This document shows, one piece after another, positions 43,663 through 52,426 of a DNA stretch of 64,000 nt. The stretch comes from Burkholderia pyrrocinia (GTDB lineage Bacteria; Pseudomonadota; Gammaproteobacteria; Burkholderiales; Burkholderiaceae). A program made the translations under genes and the position numbers. Location: assembly GCF_022809715.1 (NCBI RefSeq), contig NZ_CP094460.1:2666001-2730000 (forward strand). Direction: 5' to 3'. Under the pieces are notes generated by a model. That model worked only from the letters and a program-made list of their open reading frames with translations, was not told the origin of the DNA and did no database searches. Position 1 is the first letter of the stretch, and each line of letters begins with the position of its first letter.

Positions 43663-45621
43663 ATGAAAAAGTCCGCGTCGCCGTTGCATGCTTTCCGTTT
43701 CCGTGTCGTCTGCGCCGCGATCGCCGGCGCGTTGTCGCTCGCATCGTGCGGCGGCGTCGACAGCGACTCGCCGCCTCCGCCGGCCAATACAACACCGCCG
43801 CAGGCCGCGAAACGCCCGAACATCCTGTACATCATGGCCGACGATCTCGGCTATTCCGACATCCATGCATTCGGCGGCGAGATCAACACGCCGAACCTCG
43901 ACGCGCTCGTTGCATCGGGCCGCATCCTGTCGAACCATCACACCGGCACTGTCTGCGCGATCACGCGTGCGATGCTGGTGTCCGGCACCGATCACCATCT
44001 CGTCGGCGAAGGCACGATGGGCGTGCCGACCGACGAGCGGCGCGGGCTGCCCGGCTACGAGGGCTACCTGAACGACCGCGCGCTGTCGTTCGCACAACTG
44101 CTGAAGGACGCCGGCTACCACACGTATATCGCGGGCAAGTGGCACATCGGCTCGGGGATCGTCGGCAGTGCGACGGGCAGCGGGCAGACGCCCGACCAGT
44201 GGGGCTTCGAGCGCAGCTACGTGCTGCTCGGCGGTGCGGCGACCAACCACTTCGCGCACGAGCCGGCAGGCTCGTCGAACTACACGGAGGACGGCCGCTA
44301 CGTGCAGCCTGGCCAGCCCGGGCAGCCTGGCGGCACGGGCGGCAGCCCGGCCGTGTTCTATTCGACCGATTTCTATACGCAGAAGCTGATCTCGTACATC
44401 GATTCGAACCAGCGCGACGGCAAGCCGTTCTTCGCGTACGCGGCGTACACGTCGCCGCACTGGCCGCTGCAGGTGCCCGAACCGTGGCTGCACAAGTACG
44501 CGGGCGTCTATGACGCCGGCTACGACGCGATCCGCAACGCGCGGATCGCGCGGCAGAAAGCGCTCGGCCTGATTCCCGCCGACTTCAAGCCGTTCGACGG
44601 CGTGCCTGAAACGACGGCGGCGTCGCCCGCGACCGCGAACAACGGCACCGCGAGCGCGAAATACATCAGCGCGGTGCATTCGGCCGCGGACGGCTACAGC
44701 GACTACGGCACCGGCAAGGTCGACAAGCTGTGGTCGAGCCTGTCGCCGGCCGAGCGCCGTGCGCAGGCGCGCTACATGGAGATCTACGCGGGGATGGTCG
44801 AGAACCTCGACTACAACATCGGCCTGCTGATCCAGCACCTGAAGGACATCGGCGAATACGACAACACGTTCATCATGTTCCAGTCGGACAACGGCGCGGA
44901 AGGCTGGCCGATCGATTCCGGCGCGGACCCGACGGCGACCGATACCGCGAACGCGCAGGAGCCGACCTATTCGGCGCTCGGCACCGACAACGGCAAGCAG
45001 AACGCGCAACGCCTGCAGTACGGGCTGCGCTGGGCCGAAGTGAGCGCGTCGCCGTTCCGGCACACGAAGGGCTACTCGGCCGAAGGCGGCGTATCGACGC
45101 CGACGATCGTGCGCCTGCCCGGCCAGTCGCAGCAACTGCCGACGCTGCGCGCGTTCACCCATGTGACCGACAACACGGCGACCTTCCTCGCGGTCGCGGG
45201 CGTCACGCCGCCGTCGCAGCCGGCGCCGCCGCTCGTCAACACGCTGACGGGCGTCGACCAGAACAAGGGCAAGGTGATCTACAACAACCGCTACGTGTAC
45301 CCGGTCACGGGCCAGTCGCTGCTGCCGGTGCTCACCGGCTCGGCGACGGGCGAGGTGCATACGGCGCCGTTCGGCGACGAAGCGTACGGCCGCGCGTACC
45401 TGCGCAGCGCCGACGGCCGCTGGAAGGCGCTGTGGACCGAGCCGCCGCTCGGGCCGCTCGACGGCCATTGGCAGCTTTACGACCTCGCGTCGGATCGCGG
45501 CGAGACGACCGACGTGTCGGCGCAGAACCCGTCGGTGATCGGCACGCTCGTCGACCAGTGGAAGACCTATATGAGCAACGTCGGCGGCGTCGAGCCGCTG
45601 CGTCCGCGTGGATATTACTGA
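43663..45621 (+). CDS. Lipoprotein sulfatase with atypical CAITR active-site motif
   Basis: 652 residues. The lipobox SLASCGG (lipidated C29) is followed by a short Pro-rich linker. The type I sulfatase/alkaline-phosphatase fold then begins with PNILYIMADDLGYSD (metal-binding Asp pair). The nucleophile region reads NHHTGTVCAITRAMLVSGTDHH: C98 is the formylglycine candidate, but the canonical C-x-P-x-R has Ile in place of Pro. YIAGKWHIGSG and MFQSDNGAEGWP are the other metal/sulfate sites. It should hydrolyse sulfate esters in the periplasm. A dedicated formylglycine-generating enzyme is the next gene, 99 bp on. Length is typical of AtsA-like arylsulfatases with a C-terminal domain. Confidence 0.9.
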   Translation: MKKSASPLHAFRFRVVCAAIAGALSLASCGGVDSDSPPPPANTTPPQAAKRPNILYIMADDLGYSDIHAFGGEINTPNLDALVASGRILSNHHTGTVCAITRAMLVSGTDHHLVGEGTMGVPTDERRGLPGYEGYLNDRALSFAQLLKDAGYHTYIAGKWHIGSGIVGSATGSGQTPDQWGFERSYVLLGGAATNHFAHEPAGSSNYTEDGRYVQPGQPGQPGGTGGSPAVFYSTDFYTQKLISYIDSNQRDGKPFFAYAAYTSPHWPLQVPEPWLHKYAGVYDAGYDAIRNARIARQKALGLIPADFKPFDGVPETTAASPATANNGTASAKYISAVHSAADGYSDYGTGKVDKLWSSLSPAERRAQARYMEIYAGMVENLDYNIGLLIQHLKDIGEYDNTFIMFQSDNGAEGWPIDSGADPTATDTANAQEPTYSALGTDNGKQNAQRLQYGLRWAEVSASPFRHTKGYSAEGGVSTPTIVRLPGQSQQLPTLRAFTHVTDNTATFLAVAGVTPPSQPAPPLVNTLTGVDQNKGKVIYNNRYVYPVTGQSLLPVLTGSATGEVHTAPFGDEAYGRAYLRSADGRWKALWTEPPLGPLDGHWQLYDLASDRGETTDVSAQNPSVIGTLVDQWKTYMSNVGGVEPLRPRGYY

Positions 45622-45642
45622 GCGCCCCCAGACCTGTCGCTT

Positions 45643-45691
45643 CGCTCCAGGCCTCACGAGGAATTTCCTTCGGGGCGGAAAACCTGGAGCG
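45643..45691. repeat. Nested inverted repeat between sulfatase and FGE genes
   Basis: CGCTCCAGG (45643-45651) pairs with CCTGGAGCG (45683-45691), enclosing a smaller imperfect hairpin around GAGGAATTTCCTT. It may attenuate transcription or protect mRNA ends between the two cistrons. Confidence 0.55.
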
Positions 45692-45720
45692 GGCAGGCGT
45701 TTTCTTGAAAGGACGACACG

Positions 45721-46776
45721 ATGCGGTTTCGGTTCCGGTTCTGGACGATCGGCACGGCGCTCGTCGCCACACTGTTCGCCACTGCATTCGCGGCGGGCTA
45801 TGCGAATCCCGTAGCGCCGGCGGGCGGTGCATTCGACGACGCGAATCGCGGCCGCGCGCTCGCGCCGCTCGGCTCCGAGCGACAGTGCGAGCGCTATTCG
45901 GGGCTGCCGGCCAAGTGGCGCGACGACCCGAAGGCCGGGATGGTGCATCTGCGCGGCGGCGCGTTCGTGTTCGGCAGCACGCGCGGTTATGCGGACGAGC
46001 GTCCGGTCGGTGATGGCCGCACGCGCGTCGGCGGTTTCTGGATCGACCAGACCGACGTGACGATCGCGCAGTTTGCCGCCTTCGTGCAGGCGACCGGCTA
46101 CGTGACCGAGGCCGAGCAGCAGGGCGGCGCGGCGGTGTTCAACGTGCCGACGCGCGACGAGATGAATGCGCGCGACCTCGCATGGTGGTCGTGGGTGAAG
46201 GGGGCATCGTGGCGCCATCCGCGCGGGCCCGGCAGCGGCGTCGACGGGCTCGGCAACCTGCCCGTCACGCTCGTCACGCAGCGCGATGCGCTGGCCTATG
46301 CGCGCTGGCTCGGCCGCGATTTGCCGACCGAGGCCGAATGGGAATACGCGGGCAAGGCCGGCCGCGACGATGCGTCGCTCGATGCGGCGCCGCGCGATGC
46401 ACAGGGCAAGCCGGCCGCGAACTACTGGCAGGGCGCGTTCCCGGTGCTCGATACGGCCGAGGACGGTCACGCGGGTCTCGCGCCCGTCGGTTGTTATGCG
46501 GCGAACGGCTTTCGCCTCTACGACATGATCGGCAATGCCTGGGAATGGACGAAGGACGCGTACGCGGGCCCGCACCAGCCGCACGCCAACGGCGACACGG
46601 CGGCCGTCGCACCGCCGACGCGCCGGCACGATACGCCGATGGTCATCAAGGGCGGGTCGTTCCTGTGTTCGCGCGATTACTGCGTGCGCTATCGCGCGTC
46701 GTCGCGCGAACAGCAGGAAGCCGATCTCGGCGCATCGCACATCGGCTTTCGCACGATCCTGAGGGATGTATCGTGA
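45721..46776 (+). CDS. Formylglycine-generating enzyme (sulfatase-modifying factor), exported
   Basis: 351 residues with an N-terminal hydrophobic segment (FWTIGTALVATLFATAFAAGYA) acting as signal peptide or anchor. The FGE-sulfatase domain begins at about residue 72 (MVHLRGGAFVFGSTRGYADERP) and has DLPTEAEWEYAGKAG, YDMIGNAWEWT and the copper-binding Cys pair C316/C321 in GGSFLCSRDYCVRYRASSR. The pair has the same five-residue spacing as C336/C341 of human SUMF1. It oxidises the sulfatase cysteine to formylglycine using oxygen. Export suggests modification of the lipoprotein in the periplasm, which is unusual if the Cys must be unfolded. The stop overlaps the GTG of the next gene. Confidence 0.92.
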   Translation: MRFRFRFWTIGTALVATLFATAFAAGYANPVAPAGGAFDDANRGRALAPLGSERQCERYSGLPAKWRDDPKAGMVHLRGGAFVFGSTRGYADERPVGDGRTRVGGFWIDQTDVTIAQFAAFVQATGYVTEAEQQGGAAVFNVPTRDEMNARDLAWWSWVKGASWRHPRGPGSGVDGLGNLPVTLVTQRDALAYARWLGRDLPTEAEWEYAGKAGRDDASLDAAPRDAQGKPAANYWQGAFPVLDTAEDGHAGLAPVGCYAANGFRLYDMIGNAWEWTKDAYAGPHQPHANGDTAAVAPPTRRHDTPMVIKGGSFLCSRDYCVRYRASSREQQEADLGASHIGFRTILRDVS

Positions 46777-47585
46777 GGAACGGCATCGTGCGATTCGTTT
46801 CCGTGTGGCTGCTGGCCGCGTGCGGTGTCATCCATCAGGGATCGGCAGTTGCGGCCGAATCGGCTGCCCCGGCCGTGCGCGTCGGCGTGACGCGTGGCGT
46901 GCATGCGCAGATCCTGGACGAAGTGAAGCGGGTCGCCGCTGCACGCGGCTTGGGCGTCGACGTCGTCGAATTCGACGACGCGTCGCGCATCGACGCGGCG
47001 CTCGCCGACGGCCGGATCGACGCGGCCAGCTTCGAGGATGCGCAACAGCTTGCCGCGACGCGCGCGCGGAAACGCTATGCACTGACCGAAGTCGCGCCGA
47101 CCGTCACGCTCCCGATGGCGTTCTATTCGCGCAAGCTGAAAAACCTGAACGAACTGCAGCCCGGCGCAACGGTCGCGATTCCCGCCGATCCGCGCGGGAT
47201 GGCGCGCGCGCTCGTGCTGATGCAGAACGACACGCTGGTGACGCTGCGCGAGCAGGCCGGCCTGCATGCGACGCTGCGCGACGTGACCGGCAACCGGCTC
47301 GGGCTGAAACTCGTCGCGCTGCGCCGCGATCGCCTTTACGCCGCGCTCGACACGGCCGCGTTCGTTGCGATCGACAGCGACGATGCCGCCCGCGTCGGGC
47401 TGCAGCCAGCACGCGACAGCATCAGCCTCGAAGATGCGCGTTCGCCGTACGCGAACGTGCTGACGGTGCGCAACGCCGATCGCGCGAAACCATGGGTCGC
47501 GCAGCTCGTCGCCGCATATCACTCGGACGACGTCGCGCGCTTCATCCTCACGCGTTACCAGGATTCGGTGCGGCGGCCGTGGTAG
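46773..47585 (+). CDS. NlpA/MetQ-like substrate-binding lipoprotein
   Basis: 270 residues starting at a GTG that overlaps the FGE stop (GTGA). A lipobox is visible (VWLLAACG). The domain pattern VRVGVTRGVHAQILDEVKRVAAARGL, VVEFDD and DGRIDAASFEDAQQLA fits NlpA-family methionine or analogue binders, and LNELQPGATVAIPADPRGMARALVLMQ is the hinge. No ABC permease or ATPase accompanies it, so it could capture a sulfatase product or serve another role. Its 3' end overlaps the next gene by 7 bp. Confidence 0.83.
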   Translation: MRNGIVRFVSVWLLAACGVIHQGSAVAAESAAPAVRVGVTRGVHAQILDEVKRVAAARGLGVDVVEFDDASRIDAALADGRIDAASFEDAQQLAATRARKRYALTEVAPTVTLPMAFYSRKLKNLNELQPGATVAIPADPRGMARALVLMQNDTLVTLREQAGLHATLRDVTGNRLGLKLVALRRDRLYAALDTAAFVAIDSDDAARVGLQPARDSISLEDARSPYANVLTVRNADRAKPWVAQLVAAYHSDDVARFILTRYQDSVRRPW

Positions 47586-48553
47586 ACACGTACCTGCTCG
47601 CGTGCAATGCATGCGGACGCTGCTGCAACAGCGCGCCGACGCTGTCGCTGCGCGAATTGTTCCGGCATCGGCACCGCTTCGTCGGCGCGCTGACGATCCG
47701 TCGCGTGCCGAAGCGGCGAATCGGCGAACGCTGGCGTGCGGGCGGGCGCGAGCATGCATTCGACGCGGACGATGTTGCGGCGTCCGAAGTGCTGGCGGAG
47801 CGGTTGTTCCATCGCATCGGCGGCGAGAATGGCGAATGGGTCGTGCTGACGCTGCAGGGTTACGACTATCCGTCGCTCGGCCGCTGCGCGGCGCTTGCCG
47901 ACGACGGGCGCTGCAGCGTGCATGCGGAGAAGCCGTCGATCTGCGGTGCTGTGCCGCTCGATCCGATGCTGCCGGACCGGTTGCAGTCTCGCGTGCTCGC
48001 TGCGCGTCGAGACGAAACGGCATGGCTTGGCGCGAACTGCATTGTCGAGGTGGAGGGCGAGCAGCCTGCCGTCGAACCCTCGTTTCCGGTTCCGCTGGTG
48101 ACGGCCGGACAGGTCGCAGATCGAGCGGCGCTCGATACGTATCGCGACGCGCTCGCGTTCGAGCGTGCGGTGTGGCGCGATGCCGTGTTCACGTCGCTGG
48201 TCGGTGGCGGGCAGCACGTACGCGATGCGTTGTCGCGGGTCGCGCCGGGCGGCTACCTGACCGTGTCGATCGTGCCCGTCCTGCTGGCCGTCGCGCCGGT
48301 CTCCGCGCATTGCCGCGCGCGGTGCCTCGACTTCATCGACGCGCAACTCGCGTTGATCGGCGCGAACGTCGAAGCAGCGCTCGCGCGCCGGCGTGCCGAC
48401 GACCGGCCCGCGACACGCGAGTTGCGCGGCTTCGCGCAGGCGCTCGAACGTGCACGGCATGCGCTTGCTGCGATGCCGGCGCCCGCGGCCGGAGCGCGTG
48501 AAGACGCGCCACGCATCGACGCGTGGCTCGACGCCGATCCGCTCGCCGCGTAA
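47579..48553 (+). CDS. YkgJ-type Cys-cluster protein (putative zinc/iron-chelating domain)
   Basis: 324 residues from a GTG overlapping the previous gene. The N-terminus has CNACGRCCNSAPTLSLREL, the C-x2-C-x2-CC cluster of the YkgJ/UPF0153 family, and two further Cys lie at GRCAALADDGRCSVHAEKPSICG, likely the remaining metal ligands. The C-terminal half has no recognised domain. Proteins of this family bind a metal or Fe-S cluster and are often linked to protein modification. Its place after FGE and sulfatase is suggestive, but the function is unknown. Confidence 0.82.
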   Translation: MVDTYLLACNACGRCCNSAPTLSLRELFRHRHRFVGALTIRRVPKRRIGERWRAGGREHAFDADDVAASEVLAERLFHRIGGENGEWVVLTLQGYDYPSLGRCAALADDGRCSVHAEKPSICGAVPLDPMLPDRLQSRVLAARRDETAWLGANCIVEVEGEQPAVEPSFPVPLVTAGQVADRAALDTYRDALAFERAVWRDAVFTSLVGGGQHVRDALSRVAPGGYLTVSIVPVLLAVAPVSAHCRARCLDFIDAQLALIGANVEAALARRRADDRPATRELRGFAQALERARHALAAMPAPAAGAREDAPRIDAWLDADPLAA

Positions 48554-48619
48554 CGATCGCGGCGCCGCCGCGCGTGCCTTACACTTGGCGCTCTTTCAAT
48601 CGTTTCCGACGGAGCGGGC

Positions 48620-48946
48620 ATGTACGCGTCGACCTTCATTTTTCGTGCCGGGCAATATGACGACGAATTCCACCGGCTCGACCGGCAGATCGCCGACATG
48701 GCGCGCGCGACGCCCGGTTATCTCGGCGAGGAGACGTGGGAGAACGCCGAAGCGGGGCTGATCCAGAACGTCTACTACTGGGAATCGGAAGCGGCGCTGC
48801 AGCAATTGATGCAGCATCCGGCGCACCTCGAAGCGAAGGCGAAGCAGGCGCGCTGGCTCGACGGCTATCGCGTCGTGATCTCGAAGGTGCTCCGCGAGTA
48901 CGGCGACGGCAAGCTGACGCAGCCGCACGCGGGGCAGTCCGCGTGA
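48620..48946 (+). CDS. ABM-domain (antibiotic biosynthesis monooxygenase-like) protein
   Basis: 108 residues, single ferredoxin-like alpha+beta barrel: STFIFRAGQYDDEFHRLDRQIADMARATPGYLGEETW-like core, YYWESEAALQQLMQHPAHLEAKAKQARW and YRVVISKVLREYG. The length matches dimeric ABM/YgiN proteins, which include small quinol monooxygenases, but most are uncharacterised. It follows the sulfatase cluster by 66 bp and may be a separate unit. Confidence 0.85.
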   Translation: MYASTFIFRAGQYDDEFHRLDRQIADMARATPGYLGEETWENAEAGLIQNVYYWESEAALQQLMQHPAHLEAKAKQARWLDGYRVVISKVLREYGDGKLTQPHAGQSA

Positions 48947-49018
48947 CTGTCTGTCTGATTCATTTCTTTCGTATTACGGATAAGTGAACAGAAACCGCAC
49001 CCGCCGGTCCGCCTCAGG

Positions 49019-49951
49019 TCAAAGCGCCTCGACCAACCGCCGCGTACTCTTCTCGCAGTACTCATGGCACGCAGCCCGCGCTGCAATCGACGCGCCGTGC
49101 ACGAACCGCGGCGCATCCGCGCGCCGCGACATCGACACGACGATCGACGGCGGCGACGGCTGCAGCGGCAGCTCGACAACCTCACCACTCTCGATCAACG
49201 CATCCACGAACAGCACCGGAATCGCGGCGACGCCGAAGCCGTCGCGCACGAGCTGCACGATCACCGAGATCGACGGCGATCCGGTGATGCGCGTGTCCGA
49301 CAGCGGCACGCCATGCGCATGCGCGAGCGTACGGACGATGTCTTCCAGCGCGCGGTGGGGTGCGGTGCCGCGCCCGTAAGTCAGGATCGGTTGGCGCAGC
49401 ACCTGCCGCGCAAGGCCCGTGCGCGTGTTCGGCAGCAGCCCCGCGCGCGCGATCCAGCGCACCGGATAGTTCGCTAGCGCGTCGCAGACGACCGACGTCT
49501 CGTCGCTGCCCTCGACGCGGATGATCAGGTCGAGCTCGCCGGCCATCAGCCGGCGCTGCAACACGACGCTCACGTCGACGGTCAGGTCGATCTCGAGCTG
49601 CGGATAGTCGGCCGCGAGGCGGCGCATATAGTGCGGCAGCCAGCTATGCACGACCGTCTCGATCACACCGAGCCGCAGCTTGCCGCGCAGCGCGCTCTCG
49701 CCGGACGCGGCGGCCTGCAGCTCCTGCGTCGCCTCGACCACGGCTTTCGCATAGCCGAGCAGGTACTCGCCGTTCGGCGTGAGCCGGAATTCGCGGCTGT
49801 CGCGGTCGACGAGTACCGTCTGCAATTCGTCCTCGAGCGCCTTCAGGCGCTGCGAGATCGCGGCCGGCGTCGCGTGCAGCGCGGCGGCCGTCGTGCGGAA
49901 GTTGCGCAGCTTCGCGAGCGTGACGAAGGTTTCGAGAAAACGCGTGTTCAT
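49019..49951 (-). CDS. LysR-family regulator of the pyroglutamate/DUF1445 operon
   Basis: 310 residues. HTH at 1-62 (FVTLAKLRNFRTTAAALHATPAAISQRLKALEDELQTVL); effector domain from about 90 (LRLGVIETVVHSWLPHYMRRLAADYPQLEIDLTVD). ATG 49951 is preferred to a TTG four codons earlier. It diverges from the DUF1445-MFS-oxoprolinase operon across a ~200 bp AT-rich region and is its likely regulator. The co-inducer may be the pathway substrate. Confidence 0.92.
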   Translation of the reverse strand: MNTRFLETFVTLAKLRNFRTTAAALHATPAAISQRLKALEDELQTVLVDRDSREFRLTPNGEYLLGYAKAVVEATQELQAAASGESALRGKLRLGVIETVVHSWLPHYMRRLAADYPQLEIDLTVDVSVVLQRRLMAGELDLIIRVEGSDETSVVCDALANYPVRWIARAGLLPNTRTGLARQVLRQPILTYGRGTAPHRALEDIVRTLAHAHGVPLSDTRITGSPSISVIVQLVRDGFGVAAIPVLFVDALIESGEVVELPLQPSPPSIVVSMSRRADAPRFVHGASIAARAACHEYCEKSTRRLVEAL

Positions 49952-50156
49952 GGCGGTCGGCAAGGCATTGGGCGCGCAGCTTGCCCCGCTGAAAAAATGA
50001 ACGGGACCGGGGAAAACCCGAAGATGCGTTAAGAAATTCTATACACGCAGCGCAAAAAAACTCGTTGGCGACAAAATTTTTTCTTTCCTATTCTTCGCCG
50101 TATCCGATGACGCGACACCGTCATCCCGACCACATCCCGATCTGCCATTGAATCTC

Positions 50157-50930
50157 ATGACGCCTTCCGAATTTCGCCAGTCCGTGCGCCGCGGCGCGTT
50201 CCGAGGCCCGACCGCTGGCCATTGCGGCCCGTTCGCGCAAGCGAATCTCGCGATCCTGCCCGATGCGTACGCGCACGATTTCCTGCGCTTTTGTCAGGCG
50301 AACCCGAAAGCGTGCCCGCTGCTCGGCGTCGGCGAACCGGGCGCGTTCCGGATCGACGCGCTCGGCGAGGATCTCGACATCCGCACCGACGTGCCGAGCT
50401 ACAACGTGTACCGCGACGGTCGCCTGACCGAACGCGTCGAGTCGCTGGAAGCGCTGTGGCGCGACGATTTCGTCGTATTCGCGATCGGCTGCTCGTTCTC
50501 GTTCGAGGAGATGCTCGTCCGCGAAGGGATCGGGCTGCGCCACGTCGAGGAGGGCCGCAACGTGCCGATGTACCGCACGTCGATTCCGAATCGCCGCGCA
50601 GGCATCTTCGGCGGCCGGCTCGTCGTGTCGATGCGGCCGATGCGCGGCGCCGATGCGATCCGCGCGGTGCAGATCACGAGCCGGTTCCCGGGCGTGCACG
50701 GCGCGCCGATCCATATCGGCCACCCGCAGGAACTGGGCATCGCGGATCTGAACGCACCCGAATTCGGCGACGCGGTGACGATCCGCGACGGCGAACTGCC
50801 GGTGTTCTGGGCGTGCGGCGTGACGCCGCAAACCGCGCTGATGGACGCGAAGCTGCCGATCGCGATCGCGCATACGCCCGGCCACATGCTGATGACCGAC
50901 ATCACGAACGCGTCGCTGGCCGTGTTCTGA
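50157..50930 (+). CDS. DUF1445/D-glutamate cyclase-family putative hydro-lyase
   Basis: 257 residues, complete, no signal peptide. It matches the family annotated as putative hydro-lyase (DUF1445): [21 protein letters not shown] at the N-terminus, [34 protein letters not shown] in the middle, and [32 protein letters not shown] at the end. The vertebrate relative converts D-glutamate to 5-oxo-D-proline. The operon partners, an MFS transporter and a 5-oxoprolinase, fit a route D-glutamate to 5-oxoproline to glutamate. ATG 50157 was chosen; a TTG three codons earlier is possible. Confidence 0.88.
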   Translation: MTPSEFRQSVRRGAFRGPTAGHCGPFAQANLAILPDAYAHDFLRFCQANPKACPLLGVGEPGAFRIDALGEDLDIRTDVPSYNVYRDGRLTERVESLEALWRDDFVVFAIGCSFSFEEMLVREGIGLRHVEEGRNVPMYRTSIPNRRAGIFGGRLVVSMRPMRGADAIRAVQITSRFPGVHGAPIHIGHPQELGIADLNAPEFGDAVTIRDGELPVFWACGVTPQTALMDAKLPIAIAHTPGHMLMTDITNASLAVF

Positions 50931-51006
50931 TCCGGCCTCGCGGCGACGCACACACGACACACGCACACGCACACATTTGACGGCGCATAACGACAGGAGC
51001 ACCACC

Positions 51007-52305
51007 ATGGAAAGCAAGACCCTCGCGGCACCCGCCGCCGAGCCCGCGAGCCCCGAGCGCAGCGGCCTGTTCTCGTGGTACGCGTACGCGCAGCCGCGCG
51101 AGCGCCGCGCCTTCTGGAGCTGCAAGGTCGGCTACATGCTCGACGGGATGGACACGCAGATGCTGTCGTTCGTGATCCCGACGCTCGTCGCGACCTGGGG
51201 CATCTCGCTCGCGGATGCCGGCTTCATCGGCACGGTCACGCTGCTCGCATCGGCGCTCGGCGGCTGGATCGCCGGCATCCTGTCCGACCGGATCGGCCGC
51301 GTGCGCACGCTGCAGCTCACGGTGCTGTGGTTCGCGGTGTTCACCGCGCTGTGCGGGCTCGCGCAGAACTATCACCAGTTGCTCGCGGCGCGCGCGCTGA
51401 TGGGCTTCGGCTTCGGCGGCGAATGGACGGCCGGCGCGGTGCTGATCGGCGAGGTGATCCGTGCGCGCGATCGCGGCAGGGCGGTCGGCCTGGTGCAGTC
51501 GGGCTGGGCGATCGGCTGGGGGCTGTGCGCGCTGCTGTATGCGCTGCTGTTCTCGGTGCTGCCGGCCGAGCAGGCGTGGCGCGCGCTGTTCCTCGTCGGG
51601 CTGGCGCCCGCGCTGCTGGTCGTCGCGATCCGCCGTTACGTGAAGGAGCCGGACGTCTACGAGAAGGAGAAGGCCGCGCAGGCGAAGGTGGCCGACGCGC
51701 CGCGCCTCACCGAGATCTTCGCGCCGAAGCTGATCACGACGACGCTGCGCGCGGCGCTGCTGACGACCGGTGCTCAGGGCGGCTACTACGCGATCACGAC
51801 ATGGCTGCCGACCTTCCTGAAGACCGAGCGGCACCTGACCGTGATGGGCACCGGCGGTTATCTCGCGATGATCATCTTCGGCTCGTGGATCGGCTACCTG
51901 ACGAGCGCATACCTGACCGACCGCCTCGGCCGCAAGCCGAACTTCATCCTGTTCGCGATCGGCTCGATGGTGATCGCGTTCGCGTACACGTCGCTGAACC
52001 TGACCAACGCGTCGATGCTGTGGCTCGGCTTCCCGCTCGGCTTCTTCGCATCGGGCATCTTCTCGGGGATGGGCGCGTTCCTCACCGAACTCTTCCCGAC
52101 CCGCGTGCGCGGCTCGGGCCAGGGCTTCTGCTACAACGTGGGCCGCGCGATCGGCGCACTGTTCCCGTTCCTGATCGGCGCGCTGTCGAAGCAATACGGG
52201 CTCGGCACGAGCATCGGGATCTTCGCGGTCGCCGCATACGGCGTGGTGATCGTCGCCGCGCTGACGCTGCCCGAGACGCGCGGCCGCGAACTCGACGCCG
52301 CGTAA
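51007..52305 (+). CDS. MFS transporter, putative acid/oxoproline importer
   Basis: 432 residues, 12 helices, of the sugar-acid/aromatic-acid:H+ symporter type. It shows [20 protein letters not shown] in helix 1, [15 protein letters not shown] (motif A), and the second motif-A copy [11 protein letters not shown] hydrophilic central loop carries [17 protein letters not shown] precedes the ATG. Between the DUF1445 and oxoprolinase genes, it probably imports the amino-acid-derived substrate. Confidence 0.92.
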   Translation: MESKTLAAPAAEPASPERSGLFSWYAYAQPRERRAFWSCKVGYMLDGMDTQMLSFVIPTLVATWGISLADAGFIGTVTLLASALGGWIAGILSDRIGRVRTLQLTVLWFAVFTALCGLAQNYHQLLAARALMGFGFGGEWTAGAVLIGEVIRARDRGRAVGLVQSGWAIGWGLCALLYALLFSVLPAEQAWRALFLVGLAPALLVVAIRRYVKEPDVYEKEKAAQAKVADAPRLTEIFAPKLITTTLRAALLTTGAQGGYYAITTWLPTFLKTERHLTVMGTGGYLAMIIFGSWIGYLTSAYLTDRLGRKPNFILFAIGSMVIAFAYTSLNLTNASMLWLGFPLGFFASGIFSGMGAFLTELFPTRVRGSGQGFCYNVGRAIGALFPFLIGALSKQYGLGTSIGIFAVAAYGVVIVAALTLPETRGRELDAA

Positions 52306-52426
52306 GCGGCAGCGGCCCGCGCGGCGCTTTCTCCCTTTTTCCCCTTTTTACCGGCACCACCACGCGGCGCGCGACGCGCGCCGTGCGGCGGCGCTCGTCC
52401 CGAGATTTCACGACGCATCGACCATC

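Noticed and set aside
43660..46740. 1026-residue open frame on the minus strand
   Set aside because: Antisense to the sulfatase and FGE genes; low-complexity Arg-rich translation without motifs.
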